Assembly: GCF_009727055.1 (NCBI RefSeq)
Contig: NC_052349.1
Location: 37,117,589 to 37,181,588, forward strand
DNA from: Benincasa hispida
Taxonomy: Eukaryota > Streptophyta > Magnoliopsida > Cucurbitales > Cucurbitaceae
Length of the DNA stretch: 64,000 nt
Reading direction: 5' to 3'
The translations under genes were made by a program, and so were the position numbers. The notes under the pieces were generated by a model. It did no database searches. It was not told where the DNA came from and worked only from the letters and a program-made list of their open reading frames with translations. Within the stretch, counting starts at the first letter, position 1, and each line of letters opens with the position of its first letter. Shown here piece by piece: positions 46,126 through 57,011 of this stretch.

Positions 46126-47190
46126 CGCACTTCCGCTTACCCGAGAGCTTGACCCTTCTGTCTTTTCCTCACTCTCCAGCCCCATTTCTTAGAGCTTCTT
46201 CTCCAGGAGCCCTACCATGAAAACTAGACTCTCATAGCTTTCAAGTGGCTTTGGAATCACTCCAAACGCATGATATTCTGGGAGATATCCTCATCTCAAG
46301 TTGATGCTACTTCCAGACTTCACTATTCGACAACATCTCCTCTTCTTGGAACCTCTTGACCAACGCATGGTTTTGCTATCAACGCATGCATTCCTTCATC
46401 AACGCATAGTTTCCTCCCACTCGACCCTCACTCACTCTTCTTAATGTCTTTTAAAGAGAATTCGAGTTATGATCTGAAGAGAAGTCCTTGGCCCTATTTA
46501 TAGGCGTCCAAAATCTCTCTAAGGCTAACACCTCCTACTTGGGCGCATGTCTAAGTGTCTTTTTCCCACACTATTAACGCAACCTTCATCCCATCGAAAT
46601 CCAAGGTGTCTTCCTCTGCCTTAGCCAACACATAACGCTCAAATTTGCATGTCTTCTTGTGCATCCACCTCACTTGCTCGAAGCCCAAGATTTCACCCCA
46701 ACAAACCACATGTCCGAATGATTTGGCATCACCATTGGCGCATTCCACACCTTTATGGTCGCAAGCCATCTTGGTCGATTGCTCCCTCACATGGCCTACA
46801 CATCCATATGACCTCAAATTCGTCCGTCCAACCTCAAATACGTCCATCCGACCTCAAATTACTTGGTCGTGCATGTCCTTTACTCTCGCATGGCTATACC
46901 TTTGGCCTATGTGCTCAACTAGGATTATGACCAACACATACTATTTGCTCAAGCCTTGTCCTATGCACCCATATGCCCTCGGATGTCCTTAGCACATAGC
47001 ACATCACCAACACATAACAACCTTTGAGTCAAGCTAGTTCTCGACTCAACGCCTAATGGTATAGCTTACCATCGCCTAGCCTCTCGCTAATGAATCCCCT
47101 ATGACCAACGCATGTATGTCCTTGTTGCTTGTCAACTCCTTAGTCTCTTGCTCAAGACCAATGCAAATTAATCTCATAAGCCTTCCGTAC

Positions 47191-48833
47191 TGATAACGGG
47201 CAAAAATGCACGTTATCATAGTGCTAAGTTCTTAAATAATGTTGGATTGCATTGATGAAATATGTTAAATTGTGTCCATAAGCATAAATTCTATAATATT
47301 GCGGTCGCATGCGTTCAGCGCATTAGAACTATTGATTTTTGTGTTTTTGTGCAGAATATGCGTTAATGCAATGCAAAGATTGCGATCATAGGAATTCATT
47401 GGTCGAGCACAACTTCACCGCAAGGCTTTGTGTTGATCGTGCTCGCAAATATTCACCCGGGAAGGATTGCCGCAACTTGGTCAGCGCAACATGGTGGGCG
47501 CATCCAGGTGAAAGGATAATTAAGAGCGATGGGACAGAAAGCTGATGAAAGTCGAATCCAAATTAAGTTTACAGCCGATAACGGTCACAAAGTACATTCA
47601 ACTTTATCGGTAATAATTATCCGGTGCATTAGTCAGGAATTAAAGTTGTCCCATCTGTACAACCAGGATAGAGAAGCTGCCTTTCACCATGGATGCTCTA
47701 TAAATACCAAGGGCATTCTTTAGAGAAGGGGTTGACGAGTTAACTAATTGCTTCTGTTCATAATTTCCTTTCCATTTTAAGGCGGAGCAAGAGAATAGTG
47801 GTGGCACTGGAGATCGCCCAGGGCAACTCGAGAGAGAACCTTGGGGCGTAAGAGCAGAGAGCAGGCCGACTCTCGCGAGAACGAGATTATCTTTAAAGCA
47901 CGAGTAGAAACAGTGTAAACGCCTGGCAGCAAGAAATTGCTACCAGGCTCTTTATTATACTTGTATTGTTATTTTGTACTTCATCTTCATATCTATTCAG
48001 TTCTATTTCTACATCTGCTCCCTCTCTTAATATGCATGAGTAGTTAAACTAGTCGAATGGGTTGAGAAAAACTAAGCTAACATGACCTAGAAAGTTCATT
48101 CCTTGCGATTGTCTTTTTTTATGTTGTGCAAAATACCCTTTAGAGTTACTCGACAGAGAGTCTAAAGAAAGAACCTAATGTCTTGAGAGAGCTAGGTTAG
48201 AATCTGGACTCGAAAGAGCAAGATTAGGCTTGCATAAACAAGAGATAGGGACTTAGAGATAAGCTCTGTTTGTCAACTTGTATCGCATGCATCCTAGAGA
48301 TGGGAATGATATTATGTGGTCGCATATTTGTGTTGTTGTCATCTTGTCATCGCATAAATAGAAATAGAGGTTTATGTATAAACCCTATAGACTTATCGCA
48401 TATATCGCATGCGTTCTAGCCTTAAAAGCCGTGGTATTTACACCGAGAGGTGGTTTATTGTTGTATGCATGTTGCATGATCGCAAGCATGAACGCATTCT
48501 AGGGAGTGTTAGCCAAAACTCTTCTCAACCCGTTCACTGCATATTCATCGCATTTCCCATTAACCAACTCTTTTCAAACTCCGTCGCATTTGTTATTTAT
48601 TTTTCATCAACGCAAACAACAAACCCAACACTTATTTATTTACTTAGTTACCGCAAAGTTTTCATCAAAATTACCAACACAATCTATTTTTACATGTCCT
48701 TGTGTTCGACCCTGGACTTACCAGGAAACTCAGAGGAATTTACACTTGAATTCCACTAAGGAAACTTGAGTGCACAACGTAAATCCATCAACTCATATCA
48801 TCCATATTTCTACTTCATAAATAACAAGCATCA
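47191..48833 (+). mobile_element. Solo gypsy LTR of the B/C family, TSD (C/T)GTAC
   Basis: 1643 bases, TGATAACGGGCAAAAATGC at the start and AACAAGCATCA at the end, collinear with the 5' LTR of element C at 59378-61043. CGTAC precedes it and TGTAC follows it, a 5-bp TSD with one change. The interrupted L2 LTR resumes afterwards. Plus frames at 47339-47723 and 48409-48769 are LTR sequence. Confidence 0.9.
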
Positions 48834-48879
48834 TGTACCGCCAGTTTTAGCAACTCAAAGACATTTCACCATGCATCCA

Positions 48880-49330
48880 TCATGGCTTGTCGTATTGCCT
48901 AGCTCATCGTCTAGTAATACTATCGAATAGCACCATCGCATAACACACAGCCTACCATACAGCTCTTGCTCATCGTGTAGCGCTTACGCCCATCGTTTGG
49001 CACGACACGCCTATCGTTTAACGCCATGGCCATCGTGTAGCGCCATCGCCTAGCCCCATGTTGATCATGCAGTGCCAACACCCCATCCTTTAGAATAGTT
49101 TAATGCACACGTCCATCGCGTAGCACCATCTTCCAATGTTATTGCATCGCATTGGAATTAGAAGAGTTCCAATTCTAAGATAATATTCAATGGCATCGCC
49201 ATCGCATAGCACTATCGCCCATCACATAGTGCTATCGCTTAGCGCAACTCTCTGCATCGTCTAGCGCCGCATCGTGCAGCACGAAGCCTACTACATCGCT
49301 TAGCTCTAGGCATTTGCTATATAATCGTCC
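48880..49330. repeat. Degenerate CATCGTGTAGCGCC repeat in the L2 LTR
   Basis: Words such as CATCGTGTAGCGC, CATCGCATAGCAC and CATCGTCTAGCGCC recur every 10-25 bases. It is the same LTR slot and the same kind of words as at 15640-16330. Confidence 0.75.
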
Positions 49331-49339
49331 AACGCCCGC

Positions 49340-49565
49340 CTACACGATCGCATACCCCATCGTGTAGCACTGTTCATTTGCTACACGATCGCATACCCCA
49401 TCGTGTAGCACTGTTCATTTGCTACACGATCATCTACTTCATCGTGTAGCACCTGTCTCTTATACACATCTAGATGTGTATAAGAGACAGGTGTAGCACT
49501 GTTCATTTGCTACACGATCATCTACTTCATTGTGTAGCACTGCTTATTTACTACACGATCAACCA
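49340..49565. repeat. 41-bp tandem repeat in the L2 LTR
   Basis: Unit of the form TACACGATCGCATACCCCAT then CGTGTAGCACTGTTCATTTG and C, four to five copies. Interrupted by a 38-base adapter scar at 49453-49490. Confidence 0.85.
49453..49490. other. Two back-to-back Tn5/Nextera mosaic ends: library artefact
   Basis: CTGTCTCTTATACACATCT (49453-49471) is followed at once by its reverse complement (49472-49490). This is the 19-base Tn5 mosaic end used in tagmentation libraries. The nine bases GTGTAGCAC flank it on both sides, the footprint of one Tn5 insertion event. It is not plant sequence. Confidence 0.97.
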
Positions 49566-49964
49566 ACACACGCAACTCCAATGCCCAGCGCCCATGTCCG
49601 CGCAACCTGAGGCTACCGCATGCTTTGCTAACATCTCAAGACATTGGCTGCCGCATGCTTGTCACCACATAGCCTTTCCACTCAGCCATACTTTAGCCTT
49701 TTTCAATGCCCAAATAACCTCTTAAATTTTCATGGCCAATGCATTTGTCAAATATTTAGCCATTTTTTTCTAGCTTCCAATGCATGGTTCATTTTGGCAT
49801 CATACTTAACAAATTTTCACTAGTTAAGGCTTATCTCAAAGCTACTCAACAATCTATTTAAACACTTAGAATTTTCCTTCTCTTTAACATATGATTTAAC
49901 TTTCACTTAATTAATTCCCTTAATCTCCTACTTAAGTAGGGAAAATGAAAATCTGGGTTTCACA

Positions 49965-50673
49965 TCATGTCCCTCTCTATTATCAGAAGGTGGGGCCCCA
50001 ATTGTTCAAGACCTGGAATCAGCACTTAAGAGAATAACCTATCTGTTAACCCTAAAATGGGTAGGAGTGAATTCCATCTTGCAAGGCTATGTCCCTAGCT
50101 ATCCATCCGATCTTATCGCCAAAATGGAAGGCTTATTGAACAATGCTATTGGACTACTCTCACCCATGCAGATCAAAGTATAATCCTGAATAAGCAGGAG
50201 TTCATAGCTAGCTCAGGATTAAGATCGAGTTATCCTAGGTTACTTTAGTATGAAATAGTCAGTTTTAACAATAAGTGGTCGTTATAAAAAAAAGTGACTA
50301 TTTCGTGGTCCAATCTATATGCAAATTTATTGCATAGGATGGCCCCACTCACATATCTCTACACGAATGATTTGTGGATCACATAATTTGTAATACCTAT
50401 ACAAAATGGGTCGCATCCAATAGTGTTACCAGGATGAGATACCCAATTTCATCCATTTACTTATACACCATTTAGGTTATATACTAACTTGATCCTATTT
50501 ATGTCACCAAATAAAGTTAAAGTATTCATACTATAGCCATGGATATGTTTATTGAATTTTTGAAATAGAATGCAAAATCAACTTATTGAATAAGATACTC
50601 AATAATGTTTTATTGATAAATAGAATGTTTAACACAAAATTTATGAACTGCGAGTTCTATGACATTCCCAACA
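49965..50673 (-). repeat. K-family copia LTR fragment, minus orientation
   Basis: Reverse complement of the first part of the K LTR, ending GACATTCCCAACA at 50673 (minus-strand start TGTTGGGAATGTC). It is directly followed by a second K copy in the same orientation. Confidence 0.8.
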
Positions 50674-50803
50674 GCTCGATAGTTGCACTCTCCTCACTGT
50701 AGATGTATTTCTATCCATGTTAAGCATAATCCGTAAGTCAATCCTTCACATGTCGTTCGTATTTACAGCTGGGTCAAAATTATCGTTTTACCCCTATAAA
50801 TGC

Positions 50804-50841
50804 CTGTCTCTTATACACATCTAGATGTGTATAAGAGACAG
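50804..50841. other. Second pair of back-to-back Tn5/Nextera mosaic ends: library artefact
   Basis: Same 38-base palindrome as at 49453. Here about 60 bases before it (from ATCCTTCACATGTCG at 50741) are repeated directly after it (from 50842), so two overlapping library fragments were joined end to end. The frame at 50800-51003 begins in this adapter. Confidence 0.97.
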
Positions 50842-50957
50842 ATCCTTCACATGTCGTTCGTATTTACAGCTGGGTCAAAATTATCGTTTTACCCCTATAA
50901 ATACATCTTGTTCCTAATACCACTTATGATTTATGTCTCTCTCTATCGTGGGTGTGT

Positions 50958-50972
50958 GGGGGGGGGGGGGGG
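50958..50972. other. Run of 15 G
   Basis: Replaces the GGTGGGGCCCCAATTG-like sequence of the sister copy near 50000. It may be a true expansion or a sequencing error. Confidence 0.8.
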
Positions 50973-51624
50973 CAATTTTTCAAGACCAAGGTTCAACACT
51001 TAAGAGAACAACCTATCTGCTAACCCTAAAATAGGTAGAAGTGAATTCCATCTTGCAAGGATATGTCCCCAGCTATCTATCTTGTCTTAACCCCAAAATG
51101 GAAGGCTTATTGAGTAGTGCTGTTGGACTACTCTCACCCATGCAGATCAAAGAACAATCCTGAATAAAAAGGAGTTCATAGCTAGCTCAAGATTAAGATC
51201 AAGTTATCATAGTCTACTTTAGTATGAAATAGTAAGTTTTAATAGCAAACGGTCATTATAAAGAAAAGTGACTATTTTGTGGTCCAGTCTTTATGAAAAC
51301 TCGTTGCATAGGATGCCTCCACTCACATGTCTCTACATGAATGATCTATGGATCACATCATTTGTATTACCTATACAAAATGGGTCGTATCCAATAGTGT
51401 TTCCAGGATGAGATACCCAATTTCATCCATATACTTATAGACCATTTAGGCTATATACTATTAACTTGATCTTGTTTATGTTACTGCATGAAGTTAAAGT
51501 ATTCATACTATAGCCATGGATATGTTTATTGGATTTTCATAATAGAATGCAATATCAACAATTTTATCGAAAATATTTTATTGATAAATAAAATGTTTAA
51601 CACGAAATTTACGAACTATGAGTT

Positions 51625-53354
51625 TGATAACGGGTAGAAATGCACGTTATTACAACGCAAATTAGTAAAACAATGAGGGAATGCGACGGTAAAAATAGAC
51701 AAAATCATGTCCAAAAGCGTTAAACTCAGAATATTGCGATCGCATGCGCCCATCGCATAAAAGTAACTAATTTACTTATTTTGTGCAGGAAAAATGCGTA
51801 GGCGCAAATCAAATTACGATCCAAGGAATTTGGCGTCCGTGCGCATTGAAAGATTGCGATCGCAAAGTCATGCAATCGTATGCGCTTGCGAGAAGTTGCT
51901 CAAGATGGTGGCGAAATAAAGACGGTGCATCAAGTGAAAGCATAATAAATCATGATGGGACGAAAAGCTGATGACAGTCGAATCTGAATTTACTTGACAA
52001 GCCGTTAACGACACACTGTAGCAAGTACACTCAACTTTTCGATGACCATTAATCGGCGCATCAGAGCAAGAGATTTAATCACCACCCATCATTGGAATCA
52101 TTATAGAGAAAAGCTTCTTCACCTTGACCTCTATAAATATCGGAGGACACCATTGTAAAAGGGTTAACAAGTTCGCCATATAGAATAGAGATCATATATA
52201 AGATAGTTAGCCATTAGTCTGTTCACAGTCATACTTATAAGATGAAGACGAGTGAAGAGAAGAGGATGCCGAGAGATCATTCTCGGACAGATGAAAGACT
52301 GTCGAGAAGCACTACAAAAGGAGAGAGGGCCAACACTTTCGAAAGTAAGGACATTCATCTGAGCAGAGTTGGAGTGAAAAGCCAGTGTAAAAGGCCATGG
52401 GAAGCAAGACATTGCTACCGGGCTTCTTATCTCTACATTCAATTGTTATTCTATATTCTGCATTTAATCTGGAAATCTCATTTCAACTTTTGTTCAATCT
52501 CTCCATACTCGCACGAGTAGCTAAATTTTTGAATGGGTTGAGAAGTACTTAGCTAGCATGACCTAAGATTTTCACTTTTTGCGATCCTCTTGTCTCATGT
52601 ATGCGTCATTCACCCTTTAGAGATGTTGGGGAGAGTGGTCTAAAGAAAAATCTAGGCTTGGGAGACTCAGATTAGAATCTAGGCTTGGGAGAGTCAGATT
52701 AGAACCGCATAAGCAAGAGATAGAAACTTAAGATTAAGTTTTGTTTTCTATTACGCATCATATGCACCCTAGAGATAGGATATGATAGTATGCGGTCACC
52801 TTATGTATGTGTGCATCGTTCATCATCTCATAGACAAGAATTGAGGCTTAGACATAAGTCCTATTGACATTATCGTATACATCGCATGCGTCCTAGATAT
52901 AGGAATTATGGCATTTGCATTGGGAGATGACATGTTGTTGTGTGTGTGTAGCACGATCACATAACTTGAACGCAATATTAGGAAGTGTTAGTTAAATCCC
53001 TTCTCAACCTGTTCATCGCATACTCATTGTAATTCTCGATTTCATCAACTCTTTNTTCTCAACCTGTTCATCGCATACTCATTGTAATTCTCGATTTCAT
53101 CAACTCTTTACTTGAATCCGTCGCATAGGAAACATACTCAAACAAAACACCATCCAACTTATTTATTTTTGCCACCGCAAAGGAATCAAATTTACTGTCG
53201 TATAGTAACTCAGTAGTCCCTGTGTCCGACCCTGAACTTACCAGGAAACCTAGTGAGATTTATACTTGGATCTTATTAGGAAAACTTGCATGTGCAACGT
53301 ATAACTCATCACCGCAAATATACACCATAATCGTATCACATTTACAATGCATCA
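51625..53354 (+). mobile_element. Solo gypsy LTR of the B/C family, TSD GAGTT
   Basis: Starts TGATAACGGGTAGAAATGC and ends ACAATGCATCA. GAGTT lies on both sides (51620-51624 and 53355-53359), and the K LTR continues across it. Length 1730 bases, but 55 of these are a false duplication around an N at 53055. Frames at 51783-52520 and 53222-53457 are LTR sequence. Confidence 0.9.
53001..53109. other. Single N flanked by an exact 54-bp duplication
   Basis: Bases 53001-53054 and 53056-53109 are identical and separated by one N. Other copies of this LTR have the segment once. This is an unmerged overlap between two contigs. Confidence 0.93.
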
Positions 53355-53376
53355 GAGTTCTAGTACATTCCCAACA

Positions 53377-53790
53377 CCGCCTTCCTTTTTTGACCTGCAG
53401 AGGTCCCAATTTCAAGTGACTTCCTGTACTCTTCTCCTTCCTAGGAGTCAGCATCAATCCTCACGGTGATCCGCAGTGCTGCAGCATATGTCTTGAGGTC
53501 CAAGGCATGCACCATACATCACAATCCGCTCCTCAGACCCTGGATGAACCTCTTAGTCCTTGTTTCCTCGGTGGCTACCGATTCAAGGGCAAAGTGGGAC
53601 AGCTTATCAAATTCCTGCTCATATTCCTCCACCGACATAACTTGTTGTTTTAAATTCAAGAACTCTGTCTGTTTGTTGTATCGGGTGTTGGCTGAAAAAT
53701 AATTCTCGTAAAAACGCTCCATAAAGTGCTCCCAGGTTGCAAGTCCTCCACTGGTATCAATAATTTTCTCTGATGAACATTACCAAATCT
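53377..53790 (-). pseudogene. Chromovirus-like Ty3/gypsy gag fragment
   Basis: The minus strand (53722-53519) reads MERFYENYFSANTRYNKQTE, FLNLKQQVMSVEEYEQEFDK, LSHFALESVATEETRTKRFI and QGLRSGL, the Gag core of chromovirus-type elements (LKQG-SV-EYE-EF--LS-Y, then F--GL). It continues past a stop to about 53480 with VRxALxLKTYAAALRI-like sequence. It differs from the Gags of A, B and C. It lies between the end of a K LTR and a partial B/C LTR with no PBS or LTR of its own. Confidence 0.85.
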
Positions 53791-53794
53791 CTGT

Positions 53795-54133
53795 GCATAA
53801 CTTGAATGCAATCTTAAGAAGTGTTAGCTAAATCCCTTCAACCCGTTCATCGCATACTCATTGGAATTCTCGATTTCATCACCTCTTTACTCGAATCCGT
53901 CACATAGGAAACATACTCAAACAAAACACTATCTAACTTATTTGTTTTTGTCACCGTAAAGGAATCAAATTTACCGTCGCATAATAACTAAGTAGTCCCT
54001 GTGTCCGACCCTGGACTTACCAGGAAACCTAGTGAGATTTATACTGGGATCTTATTAGGAAAACTTGCATGTTCAATGTATAGCTCATCACCACAAATAT
54101 ACACCATAATTGCATCACATTTACAACGCATCA
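53795..54133 (+). repeat. 3' end of the 5' LTR of gypsy element B
   Basis: Matches the last part of the solo LTR at 51625-53354 from ATAACTTGAATGCAAT to CATTTACAACGCATCA. The first 1.3 kb is missing and replaced by the gag scrap before it. Confidence 0.85.
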
Positions 54134-54139
54134 AGTTTT

Positions 54140-54157
54140 TGGCGTCGTTGCCGGAGA
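54140..54157 (+). promoter_or_regulatory. Primer-binding site of gypsy element B, tRNA-Asp type
   Basis: TGGCGTCGTTGCCGGAGA, six bases after the LTR end; two changes from the plant tRNA-Asp complement. Confidence 0.85.
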
Positions 54158-54369
54158 CTACGGCATTACATATTGCAGTAATAGTAACATTTTTATTTTC
54201 TTTACAGCTTTCAACCTCTGTGCACTGCCATTCCTTTGGCAAGGGAAGAGGCAGGTGTTGTATGAGTTAAGGACATGTTCCTGAGCCCAATTACGACCTA
54301 GATATTGAAAGAACGTTCCGAAGAAGACAAAGAGACAACCGCCGATAACAACAAGAGAGGAATTCTATA

Positions 54370-55618
54370 ATGGCAAAACAACCAAAAGACAGAGCAACAA
54401 ACGGGAACAATATCATGGCAAACCCCATTCTCCTGGCGACCAACCGCAATAGACCCATCCGGGACTATGTGTCGCCAAACCTCTATGATTTTTCCCTAGG
54501 AATCATGAGGCCCGCTTTAGACAGATCGAGGTTTGAGATGAAGCCGGTTATGTGGCAGATGATTCAGACGGCCGGGCAATTTTGTGGAAGGTGTGGTGAG
54601 GACCCGCATGCCCATCTCCGGAGTTTCATTGAAATATGTAACACTTTTGTGTTCCCAAACATCTCAGCTGAAGAAGTTCGACTAACGTTGTTCCCATTTT
54701 TGTTGTGCGATCAGGCAAGGAAATGGGCCTATTCTCTCGAACCGGGGAGATAACCTCGTGGGAACAAGTGGTAGAAAAGTTCATGAAGAAATACTTCCCT
54801 CCCATAAAGAATGCAAGAAGGAGGAAGTTGATTACAAATTTTGAATAGGAAATTGTCGAATCGCTCAACGATGCTGGGCGAGGTTTAAGAGATCGGTGCG
54901 AGATTGTCCACATAACAGCTTACTTGGCTGTCTTCAGATGGAGATATTTTATCATGGTTTGAACCTTGCATTGTAGACAGTTGCCAATGCGGTAGCAGCT
55001 GGTGGTCTGCTTGACAAAACGTATGATAAGGCTAAAATTATTCTTGATCGCATATCAAAGAATCACGAAGATTGGAAGGAAAGCGATCAATGACTAAAAA
55101 TTCGAGAAGGTGACATAAACAATGGGGCCATTGCATCTCTACATAATCAAATGAATGTAATGATCAATCTATTACAAGGCATCGCAATCAACAGCCTTGA
55201 AACGCAAAGATGGTAGGTCAACGTAATCGACCAGACAAGCACAAGTTGTGCTACTTGTGGAGACTCGCATCCGATGAAAGAATGTCTGAGGAACCCGCAA
55301 TTAGTATACTTCGTAAAGAACAATCCTTTCTCTAACACATACAACCCCGGGTGGAGAAACCACCCCATCTTCGTGTGGAAAAACAATCAACAACAGAGTT
55401 ACCATCCTATGGCGCAAAAAGAAGTACCACTAGGATTTTTCCCGCGAACAAATGGTCAACCGCAACATCAAGCCAGCACCTCGCAAGCGCCACCATCTTC
55501 TTCCCTGGAGAACCGATTAAATAAGTACATAGAAAAGAACAAGATAGTGCTCCAGATTCAAGCGACTTCAATCCGCAATATCAAAATCCAAATAGGACAT
55601 ATGCGGGCGAGTTGAAAA
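54370..55618 (+). pseudogene. Gag of gypsy element B, frameshifted
   Basis: Starts MAKQPKDRATNGNNIMANPI at 54370. The Gag core is clear: NLYDFSLGIMRPALDRSRFE, DPHAHLRSFIEICNTFVF and CDQARKWAYSLEPG. One missing base near 54750 shifts the frame to ITSWEQVVEKFMKKYFPP, which then meets stops. Near 55250 the frame gives CATCGDSHPMKEC, a zinc-knuckle-like motif, then NPFSNTYNPGWRNHPIF, wording typical of Athila-like Gags. It ends near 55615. It packages element RNA in live relatives. Confidence 0.88.
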
Positions 55619-56868
55619 ATAGACCGCAGGGGACGTTGCCGAGTTGAACTGAGCTCCCTCGCAACCCGAGGAACACAGGAAAGGAGCAATGTCAAGTCAT
55701 GACTTTGCGAAGTGGAAAGACAATAGCAGAAGAGAAGATGGAGCCAAGTAGGACTAATCTAATTGCAATGGAATCCAAAATCCCGTTGACACAAGATGAA
55801 CCATAAGAAAATGAGACGATGGAACCGAAAGTTGCATCCAATTCTAAGCCTATGGAACAGGGAACCGTGAAGGTACAGTTGCCACCATTCCTGCAAATAC
55901 TTAAGAATAAGAAAAAGGATGAAGTGCAGTACCAACGCTTCATGGACATGTTAAAACAGTTACACATCAACCTCCCGTTCATGGAAGCGATAGAACAAAT
56001 GCTAAAATATGCTAAGTTTTTTAAGGACATGGTGGCAAAGAAAAGGAGCACAGGAAAGTTCGCAACGATGGCATTAAAGCAAAAGTCAAACACCATAATT
56101 CCATCGAACATGCGCGACCCCGAAAGATTCACAATACCCTGCTCAATTGGCGGGATATATATAGGTCAAGCGCTTTGTGATCTTGGGGCCAGTATAAACT
56201 TAATGCCTCTTTCAATTTTCAAACAGTTGAATGTGGGGCAGCTGACACCCACAACAGTGACTCTTCAGCTGGCGGATAGGTCCATGGTTCACCCAGAGGG
56301 AAAGTTGAAGGATGTCCTGGTCTCAATTGATAAATTCATTCTACCGACAGACTTCATCATTCTCAACTACGAAGCGGACAAAGATGTGCCCATCATATTG
56401 GGATGGCCATTTTTATCTACTGGTCGTGCTCAAATTGATATGTACAAGGGAGAGATCACGTTGAGTGTAAATGGGAAGAAGCTCGGGTTTGACATCATTA
56501 AAGCCATGAAGTATCCAGAAGATGAAGACCTATCTGATTCTGACAATCAACCTACTTGTAATGAAGAAGAGGAGTCCGAAGAAGAAGATGAAAGAGAGGA
56601 TGTGATTGCATCCATAGAAACCTGCATTGTGATCATAGAAACAGCAAATAAAGAAGAAAAAGTGAATTTGAATGATGAAAGAAAAACACGAAAACCATCC
56701 TTGGAACAAACACCTACCGTGGAATTAAAAACTCTACCAAGTCATCTGAAGTATGTTTTCCTAGGGCAAAATGAAACTTTGCCAGTGATAATTTCCTCTA
56801 CACTACAAGAAGAACAAGAAAATGCGCTGCTTAGCATCCTGAAGAAGTACATAAAAGCAATAGGGTGA
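55619..56868 (+). pseudogene. Protease and linker of gypsy element B; 349-residue open frame
   Basis: Before 55819 the reading frame has stops. From 55819 an open frame of 349 residues runs to 56868: VQLPPFLQILKNKKKDEVQY, FMDMLKQLHINLPFMEAIEQ, then the retropepsin: FTIPCSIGG, ALCDLGASINLMPLSIFKQL and LQLADRSMVHPEGKLKDVLV, and IILGWPFLSTGRAQIDMYKG. A Glu/Asp-rich linker (about residues 245-275) leads to LPSHLKYVFLGQNETLPVII. The family consensus is D-S/L-G-A; here DLGAS, as in related plant elements. A stop at 56866 cuts it just before the ADIRGISP motif. Confidence 0.88.
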
Positions 56869-57011
56869 ATGCTAGCAGACATAAGAGGAATCAGCCCAAC
56901 ATACTGCATGCATAGGATACATATCAAAGAAAACCAAAAAGGGTCTATCGAATCTCAACGCAGACTAAACCCTACGATGAAGAAGGTTGTGAAAAGGAGA
57001 TAATTAAATGG

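Larger units (their letters stand above)
46126..49964 (-). repeat. Truncated L2 LTR with nested gypsy solo LTR
   Basis: From CTTACCCGAGAGCTTGACCC onward it matches the L2 LTR of 14990-15600, then after the insertion at 47191-48833 continues with the CATCGTGTAGC repeat patch and ends TCTGGGTTTCACA at 49964. Its other end is missing. Frames at 46551-46992 are LTR sequence. Confidence 0.8.
50674..53376 (-). repeat. Second K-family LTR copy, minus orientation, split by a solo LTR
   Basis: Begins inside the LTR (GCTCGATAGTTGCACTCTCC) and runs to 51624, then after the insertion at 51625-53354 and one TSD copy ends with CTAGTACATTCCCAACA at 53376. It includes an adapter scar at 50804-50841 and a 15-G run. 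Confidence 0.8.

Noticed and set aside
46551..46992. 98- to 115-residue frames on both strands as genes
   Set aside because: They overlap within an L2 LTR fragment, have no domain, and mirror each other in antisense.
49453..49490. Perfect 38-bp palindrome as a transposon or regulatory cruciform
   Set aside because: It is exactly two Tn5 mosaic ends with a 9-bp footprint and occurs twice in unrelated positions.
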